Source: Rachycentron canadum
Lineage: Eukaryota > Chordata > Actinopteri > Carangiformes > Rachycentridae
Direction: 5' to 3'
NCBI GenBank assembly: GCA_038496675.1
Contig: CM076659.1
Location: 8,380,488 to 8,444,487 of the forward strand
Length of the DNA: 64,000 nt
Shown here: positions 62,301 to 64,000 of the stretch, one piece after another
Position numbering within the stretch: position 1 is the stretch's first letter
Layout of the letters: each line of letters begins with the position of its first letter
Translations under genes and position numbers: made by a program
Notes under the pieces: model-generated
Databases searched by the model: none
What the model saw: only the letters and a program-made list of their open reading frames with translations
Told to the model about the DNA's origin: nothing

Positions 62301-63669
62301 GTCGTCTGTTAAAATCAGACATCGCTTAGCCAGTGTCCACTTGGTATTGTGCCAGAACTGAAGCAGCACTCCTTAGACAGGCACATTAATAACTACAGAA
62401 ATAATTAAGCATGTCACATATCTCTTCTGGGTGTTCAATCACACAGACAACTTCTCCTATTTCCATATTTTCTCTGATCTGTCTGTCTCCATCTCTGACG
62501 CATTCTTACTGATGAAACTGCTCATTTGTGAGCCCCTCTCACCGACAGCCTACTTTTGGGGCCTGCCAAACCAAAGCTGCAGTGAGTAAACACCTAATTA
62601 CTGCCTGTAGAGACAGCCAGGACTGGCACTCCTGGCAGAGTTTGAACTGCTTGCGTGCCCCCCTACCATCTTCGTTGAAGTTGGGCATGGCGAAACGGTG
62701 ACACAAAAGAGGTCTGACTGATTTTAAGACGCCCCCTCAGTCATGTGCCAGTGCAAGTGTTACCTAATTTAAGTCAATTTGCCAGTGAAGGTGACAGCAG
62801 AGCAGATGCCCTCTGCAGACGTGCAGTCATCACAGATGGTATCTCTGTCAGAGTCTTGGATGTGCGTGATTTTCAGGATTCAGACACCAGTGGCAGTTTT
62901 GAAAACGGGAGATGCCACCTCTCAAGCTGAGAGATGTGTCCAACAGGGGACGTAGCCAGAAGCCAATCTCCACGGATAAACACAGTGTCGGAAAAATGTA
63001 CTGTACTCTACTCAGATTTTGATCTAAAGTACATTACTGCAGTGCTTCGGTGGCTGTTGCACCTACATTTGTGCTGAATATTGAGACTGTTGTTTCCTTT
63101 CATAATACTGCTTCTCCTTATGATGGAGCTGCCTCACAATGTCAGAGAAAGACAGACGGGTAATAAGAGTCTTAGCTGCTGTGGTACAAGCAATAAAATG
63201 TCTAAACTATTTGTCACTACTATAAAATTCAACTTAAGTAATGGTCTAATCACACTGGTTGCCATGATCTGTATCAGCTGGGAGAAGCAATGTGTGTGCA
63301 GGAGGAAATGAGTCCTGCAGTAGTGATGCTTGGGCGGTCTCTGTGGCAGTGTTGCTGCCACCAAGTGGAGGTCTGAGGAATTGGCTTTCCAAATGAGGCC
63401 AGATGTCACTCCAGCTAAATGACCTCTCACAATGATATGTTTAAGTATAATATTATCTCAACACCAAGCCGTCTTTCCTGTATGTCCGCTGCTCAGATGG
63501 GTCGACTGGAAAACAAGCTTGAAGATGATTTTTGAGGCACAAAAAAACTCATGCATGCAGAAATCTGAATTATTTACTAAATGCAATGCCATATGCCTAC
63601 CTTTTGTGCATCTTCCCATTTCTCCTTATTTTCTTCCTCCAAGAGGTTGCTGATGATTTGAAAGAAGTT
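21142..63669 (-). CDS. adgrb3: adgrb3 (BAI3), adhesion G protein-coupled receptor B3, 3' part (21 coding exons)
   Basis: The gene span is given here; exons are listed separately. Joined on the minus strand, with the 99-base cassette included, the exons total 2673 bases: 890 residues plus a stop. Whole vertebrate BAI3 is about 1522 residues, so the signal peptide, CUB and thrombospondin repeats lie beyond 64000. Order of domains seen: GAIN region ([18 protein letters not shown] onward), GPS ([12 protein letters not shown]), seven helices, and a tail with RTVYLCTDD, an RKR helix and terminal QTEV. Established knowledge: BAI3 sits in neuronal, mainly postsynaptic, membranes, binds C1q-like proteins, and signals to Rac through ELMO/DOCK; it also acts in myoblast fusion. 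The wording matches ADGRB3 rather than ADGRB1 or ADGRB2, especially in the tail ([19 protein letters not shown]). Every exon phase fits its neighbour. Confidence 0.97.
22663..22767 (-). CDS. adgrb3: adgrb3 exon with the RKR ELMO-binding helix
   Basis: 105 bases, 35 codons, phase 0 at both ends. The acceptor is ccattgcag and the donor is gtgagtaac on the minus strand. It encodes [20 protein letters not shown] and [15 protein letters not shown]. Known for the paralogue BAI1: the RKR triplet in this amphipathic helix is needed to bind ELMO and activate DOCK180/Rac. All three basic residues are present. Confidence 0.95.
22919..23215. mobile_element. degenerate inverted-repeat (Tc1-type MITE-like) element
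   Basis: The left end reads actgccaaaataaaggaaac, and the right end, reverse-complemented, reads acactcaaagtaaaggaaac, so about 300 bases are framed by an imperfect inverted repeat with TA-rich flanks. The ending resembles, from memory, an abundant fish repeat with the same terminal wording, and an internal stretch (attcttcagtgacaaattgc) fits that family too. It lies inside an adgrb3 intron. The 75-codon frame inside is not transposase that I can recognise. Confidence 0.6.
23649..23684 (-). CDS. adgrb3: adgrb3 36-base microexon [12 protein letters not shown]
   Basis: Exactly 12 codons ([12 protein letters not shown]), phase 0 at both ends, so skipping would keep the frame. The acceptor is ttttacag and the donor is gtatgt on the minus strand. 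The sequence is identical to the human BAI3 segment as I recall it, and follows ISMSSLE from the previous exon. Confidence 0.95.
23828..24507 (-). CDS. adgrb3: adgrb3 large cytoplasmic-tail exon
   Basis: 680 bases: two bases complete the split Ala codon, then 226 codons. The acceptor is cccctcag and the donor is gtacat on the minus strand. It begins [20 protein letters not shown] and ends [15 protein letters not shown]. Conserved islands are [52 protein letters not shown] and [15 protein letters not shown]; between them lies fish-specific material ([33 protein letters not shown]). The open frame continues past the donor, but the conserved protein is cut at SLE, where the splice site sits. Confidence 0.96.
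26025..26064 (-). CDS. adgrb3: adgrb3 40-base exon [13 protein letters not shown]
   Basis: 13 codons plus one base; leaves in phase 1 and completes as Ala with the next exon. The acceptor is tccacag and the donor is gtaaac on the minus strand. [13 protein letters not shown] matches the conserved juxtamembrane tail of BAI receptors. Confidence 0.94.
26888..26983 (-). CDS. adgrb3: adgrb3 exon [12 protein letters not shown]...
   Basis: 96 bases, 32 codons, phase 0 at both ends. The acceptor is tccttag and the donor is gtaggc on the minus strand. It encodes [20 protein letters not shown] and [12 protein letters not shown], the start of the cytoplasmic tail after helix 7. Confidence 0.95.
27236..27407 (-). 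CDS. adgrb3: adgrb3 exon encoding membrane helices 6 and 7
   Basis: 172 bases: one base finishes the previous codon, then 57 codons, leaving in phase 0. The acceptor is tctcgcag and the donor is gtaggg on the minus strand. It encodes [20 protein letters not shown] (helix 6) and [20 protein letters not shown] then [10 protein letters not shown] (helix 7). It joins in frame either to the cassette exon (reading ...SNAMASLW) or directly to the previous exon (reading ...HRAGASLW). Confidence 0.97.
27678..27776 (-). CDS. adgrb3: adgrb3 cassette exon in intracellular loop 3 (C-x-x-C-G)
   Basis: 99 bases, 33 codons counting the codons split at the ends. The acceptor is cccacag and the donor is gtaagtg on the minus strand. 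It encodes [19 protein letters not shown] and [14 protein letters not shown], inserted between the helix-5 exon and the helix-6 exon, with the same split-codon phase at both ends (two bases, one base), so skipping keeps the frame. The human BAI3 reference protein contains nearly the same insert as I recall it, so inclusion is real in at least some transcripts. Confidence 0.88.
28125..28210 (-). CDS. adgrb3: adgrb3 exon, end of helix 5 and intracellular loop 3
   Basis: 86 bases, phase 0 at start, leaving with two bases (GG). The acceptor is ttgacag and the donor is gtatga on the minus strand. It encodes [20 protein letters not shown] then DKKLKHRA(G), a classic BAI-family block. Confidence 0.96.
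29456..29522 (-). CDS. adgrb3: adgrb3 exon, extracellular loop 2 and helix 5
   Basis: 67 bases: one base completes Tyr, then 22 codons. The acceptor is cctgtag and the donor is gtacgt on the minus strand. It encodes [20 protein letters not shown] then VL. The Cys-Trp pair is the conserved extracellular loop 2 cysteine of adhesion GPCRs. Confidence 0.96.
29940..30009 (-). CDS. adgrb3: adgrb3 exon, helix 4
   Basis: 70 bases: two bases complete Gly, 22 codons, then two bases of Tyr. The acceptor is tttttaag and the donor is gtaagt on the minus strand. It encodes [20 protein letters not shown] then PL. Confidence 0.95.
30499..30594 (+). other. exon-like open block, unassigned
   Basis: A pyrimidine tract and AG (ttttttctctcag) precede 96 bases, followed by a donor-like gaagag/gtaaag. 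The frame entered after one base is open throughout ([20 protein letters not shown], then [11 protein letters not shown]). It is GC-richer than its surroundings. It runs antisense to adgrb3 within an intron, and I do not recognise the protein. It may be a non-coding RNA exon, a conserved element or chance. Confidence 0.25.
31891..32041 (-). CDS. adgrb3: adgrb3 exon, helix 3 and intracellular loop 2
   Basis: 151 bases, 50 codons plus one base. The acceptor is attaatag and the donor is gtaagt on the minus strand. It encodes [40 protein letters not shown] and [10 protein letters not shown]. It contains the helix-3 cysteine that pairs with extracellular loop 2. Confidence 0.97.
32486..32575. promoter_or_regulatory. 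small CpG-dense patch in intron
   Basis: About 11 CG dinucleotides in roughly 90 bases (from caccgagcggaggcgagcga onward), against very few in the flanks. It lies 450-550 bases upstream, on the adgrb3 strand, of the helix-3 exon. It may be an unmethylated regulatory element, or a recent insertion not yet CpG-depleted. Confidence 0.25.
33583..33655. repeat. CA microsatellite
   Basis: About 36 CA units with one early interruption (an extra a near 33591). The longest pure dinucleotide repeat in the window. Confidence 0.97.
36813..37044 (+). other. TATA-like site with downstream 37-codon frame (weak)
   Basis: TATATAAG at 36813-36820 is followed by an ATG at 36931 opening a 37-codon frame ([10 protein letters not shown]..., stop at 37042-37044), antisense to adgrb3. 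There is no homology that I recognise; it may be chance or an old mobile-element promoter. Confidence 0.15.
39255..39357 (-). CDS. adgrb3: adgrb3 exon, helix 2
   Basis: 103 bases: one base completes Arg, then 34 codons, leaving in phase 0. The acceptor is ttctttag and the donor is gtaagt on the minus strand. It encodes [20 protein letters not shown] then [14 protein letters not shown]. Confidence 0.97.
39522..39625 (-). CDS. adgrb3: adgrb3 exon, start of 7TM (helix 1), begins ACC ATG GAG
   Basis: 104 bases, phase 0 at start, leaving with two bases of Arg. The acceptor is tccacag and the donor is gtaagg on the minus strand. It encodes [20 protein letters not shown] and [14 protein letters not shown]. 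The second codon is an ATG (plus-strand 39620-39622) in the context ACCATGG, a very strong start context, directly after the GPS exon. Confidence 0.97.
40652..40702. repeat. CA microsatellite with CG-containing units
   Basis: acacacacacgcacgcacgc followed by about 16 pure CA units, in the intron between the GPS exon and the first 7TM exon. Confidence 0.93.
40772..40898 (-). CDS. adgrb3: adgrb3 exon encoding the GPS
   Basis: 127 bases: one base completes Met, then 42 codons, leaving in phase 0. The acceptor is cttgcag and the donor is gtaagt on the minus strand. It encodes [40 protein letters not shown] and EI. The W-STKGC and C-x-C pattern is the GPS of the GAIN domain. The cleavage triad, usually His-Leu-Ser/Thr, reads Arg-Val-Ser here. 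Confidence 0.97.
41120..42070 (-). promoter_or_regulatory. adgrb3: CpG-rich segment, candidate internal promoter of adgrb3
   Basis: CG dinucleotides are dense at 41120-41260 (about 15 in 140 bases), 41690-41815 and 41995-42065, unlike the rest of the intron. On the minus strand a good splice donor (gagcag/gtaaat, exon side ending at plus-strand 41345) lies within it, so a first exon could splice to the GPS exon at 40898 or to the first 7TM exon at 39625. Polypyrimidine tracts (41398-41500) interrupt it. The promoter role is inferred. Confidence 0.35.
46604..46627. repeat. ATT triplet microsatellite
   Basis: About eight att units in gattattattattattatta. Confidence 0.85.
47283..47690. repeat. 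probable interspersed repeat with recurring ATTTGCACCCAGGG-like motif
   Basis: Four degenerate copies of a motif near aatgctatttgcacccaggg occur at about 47283, 47317, 47385 and 47422. They are followed by wording such as ttgcctaaacctaacctaat and ggaatcaaaccccagtcgcc, which I associate with fish interspersed repeats. No family was assigned. Confidence 0.4.
48099..48119. repeat. poly-A run (21)
   Basis: Uninterrupted A run in the large intron; it could be the tail of a retroposed element on the + strand or simple slippage. Confidence 0.8.
51649..51692 (-). CDS. adgrb3: adgrb3 44-base exon [14 protein letters not shown]
   Basis: 44 bases, phase 0 at start, 14 codons plus two bases of Met. The acceptor is ccttgcag and the donor is gtaagt on the minus strand. 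It encodes [14 protein letters not shown], with the C-x-L-W-D block that opens the GPS. Confidence 0.94.
52270..52372 (-). CDS. adgrb3: adgrb3 exon, GAIN region ([12 protein letters not shown]...)
   Basis: 103 bases: one base completes Lys, then 34 codons, leaving in phase 0. The acceptor is tgactcag and the donor is gtaagc on the minus strand. It encodes [20 protein letters not shown] then [14 protein letters not shown], with an N-glycosylation sequon (NHT). It matches the BAI3 wording SKVI-VT-RPEP and [10 protein letters not shown]. Confidence 0.96.
53290..53317. repeat. poly-T run (28)
   Basis: Uninterrupted T run in an adgrb3 intron; prone to length error in the assembly. Confidence 0.85.
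54058..54133 (-). CDS. adgrb3: adgrb3 exon, GAIN region ([15 protein letters not shown]...)
   Basis: 76 bases: two bases complete Asp, 24 codons, then two bases of Lys. The acceptor is cctttag and the donor is gtaaga on the minus strand. It encodes [20 protein letters not shown] then LPSP, matching the VF-LG-VLYK block of BAI3. Confidence 0.94.
55109..55255 (-). CDS. adgrb3: adgrb3 exon, GAIN region ([21 protein letters not shown])
   Basis: 147 bases: two bases complete Val, 48 codons, then one base of Asp. The acceptor is cactgcag and the donor is gtacgt on the minus strand. It encodes [40 protein letters not shown] and [27 protein letters not shown] is essentially unchanged from human BAI3 as I recall it. 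Confidence 0.97.
56899..56926. repeat. TG/CG dinucleotide repeat
   Basis: tgtgtgtgtgtgtgcgcgcg and flanking units; alternating purine-pyrimidine throughout. Confidence 0.85.
59749..59766. repeat. poly-C run (18)
   Basis: Eighteen C in a row between gaga and aaag. Long C runs are rare in AT-rich DNA; the length may be inaccurate. Confidence 0.9.
60550..60658 (-). CDS. adgrb3: adgrb3 exon, GAIN region ([15 protein letters not shown]...)
   Basis: 109 bases, phase 0 at start, 36 codons plus one base of Val. The acceptor is tgcctag and the donor is gtaaga on the minus strand. It encodes [20 protein letters not shown] then [16 protein letters not shown], a helical GAIN segment closely matching BAI3. 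Confidence 0.97.
60659..63600. other. adgrb3 intron, 2.9 kb
   Basis: No recognisable exon or element apart from an A-rich tract (about 60670-60698) and an AT-rich stretch (about 60770-60960). The minus-strand frames at 61774-62322 (182 codons) and 61761-62132 overlap in different frames and resemble no family that I know. Confidence 0.6.
63601..63669 (-). CDS. adgrb3: adgrb3 exon, GAIN region ([18 protein letters not shown]), first in window
   Basis: 69 bases, 23 codons, phase 0 at both ends. The acceptor is ctccacag and the donor is gtaggc on the minus strand. It encodes [20 protein letters not shown] then AQK, nearly identical to human BAI3 as I recall it. It is the most 5' adgrb3 exon in the window. 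Confidence 0.96.
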
Positions 63670-64000
63670 CTGTGGAGATGATGAAAGGGGAAATACATAA
63701 CACACCCACACACAAGTATTACAGGCAGTGCAGCAAGATGCTTTTTAAATCATGACAGATAAACACTATGCACTCAGAAATCACTTTTATGGATAACATA
63801 CTGACATTTCTGATCGTAGGAAATCAGGGATCTCTATAAAGGAATAATGACATTTCCTGCAGGGCTCAACAGCAACAGGAAATTTGCCACTGAACCCATG
63901 ATGGTGAATGATTAGAAGAATGATGGAATATGTGGATCCGTCACAAAAATACACCTTGAACCCCTGCAGCTTGCAGCTAACACTTAATGCTAGAGGAGAA
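63670..64000. other. adgrb3 intron, partial
   Basis: 331 bases of intron upstream (on the gene strand) of the last exon seen. Nothing else was recognised. Confidence 0.6.

Noticed and set aside
61774..62322. 182-codon minus-strand frame in an adgrb3 intron
   Set aside because: No family resemblance, overlaps another long frame in a different register, and lies between well-defined adgrb3 exons.

Overview
This is nuclear DNA from a vertebrate, most likely a teleost fish. It is AT-rich, with small exons bounded by GT/AG splice sites, CA/TA microsatellites, a degenerate Tc1-type inverted-repeat element, and introns of about 0.1 to 11 kb. The exons translate to two proteins I recognise, and nearly all long open frames in the window are shadows or chance frames in introns. 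I joined exons by eye; every intron phase in both models is compatible and each chain stays open to its stop codon.

Layout. Positions 1-13580 (+ strand) hold the last five coding exons of lmbrd1, the lysosomal cobalamin-export membrane protein (about the last 179 residues). A 3' UTR follows, with an AATAAA at 14903. Positions about 14.9-20.3 kb are intergenic and contain an assembly gap (18431-18751) whose two flanks look like sequencing-library adapter, including a perfect 19-base Tn5 mosaic end. Positions about 20.3-63.7 kb (- strand) hold the 3' part of adgrb3 (BAI3), a brain adhesion GPCR. Twenty-one coding exons encode the last 890 residues: part of the GAIN region, the GPS, seven membrane helices and a long cytoplasmic tail ending in QTEV. 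The 5' part of adgrb3 (CUB, thrombospondin repeats) lies beyond 64000 and the 5' part of lmbrd1 lies before position 1.

The genes converge tail to tail, an arrangement I recall for LMBRD1 and ADGRB3 on human chromosome 6, so this looks like conserved synteny. They are not known to share a pathway. I found no microbial operon, CRISPR array, rRNA or tRNA.

Points worth a second look: a 99-base in-frame cassette exon with a C-x-x-C-G motif in the third intracellular loop of adgrb3; a CpG-rich segment just upstream of the GPS exon, together with a strong start context (ACCATGG) at the first 7TM exon, which could allow a short 7TM-only isoform; an Arg at the GPS position where His is usual; an unassigned exon-like block at 30499-30594; and the adapter-flanked gap. 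I did not find evidence for a wholly new system.
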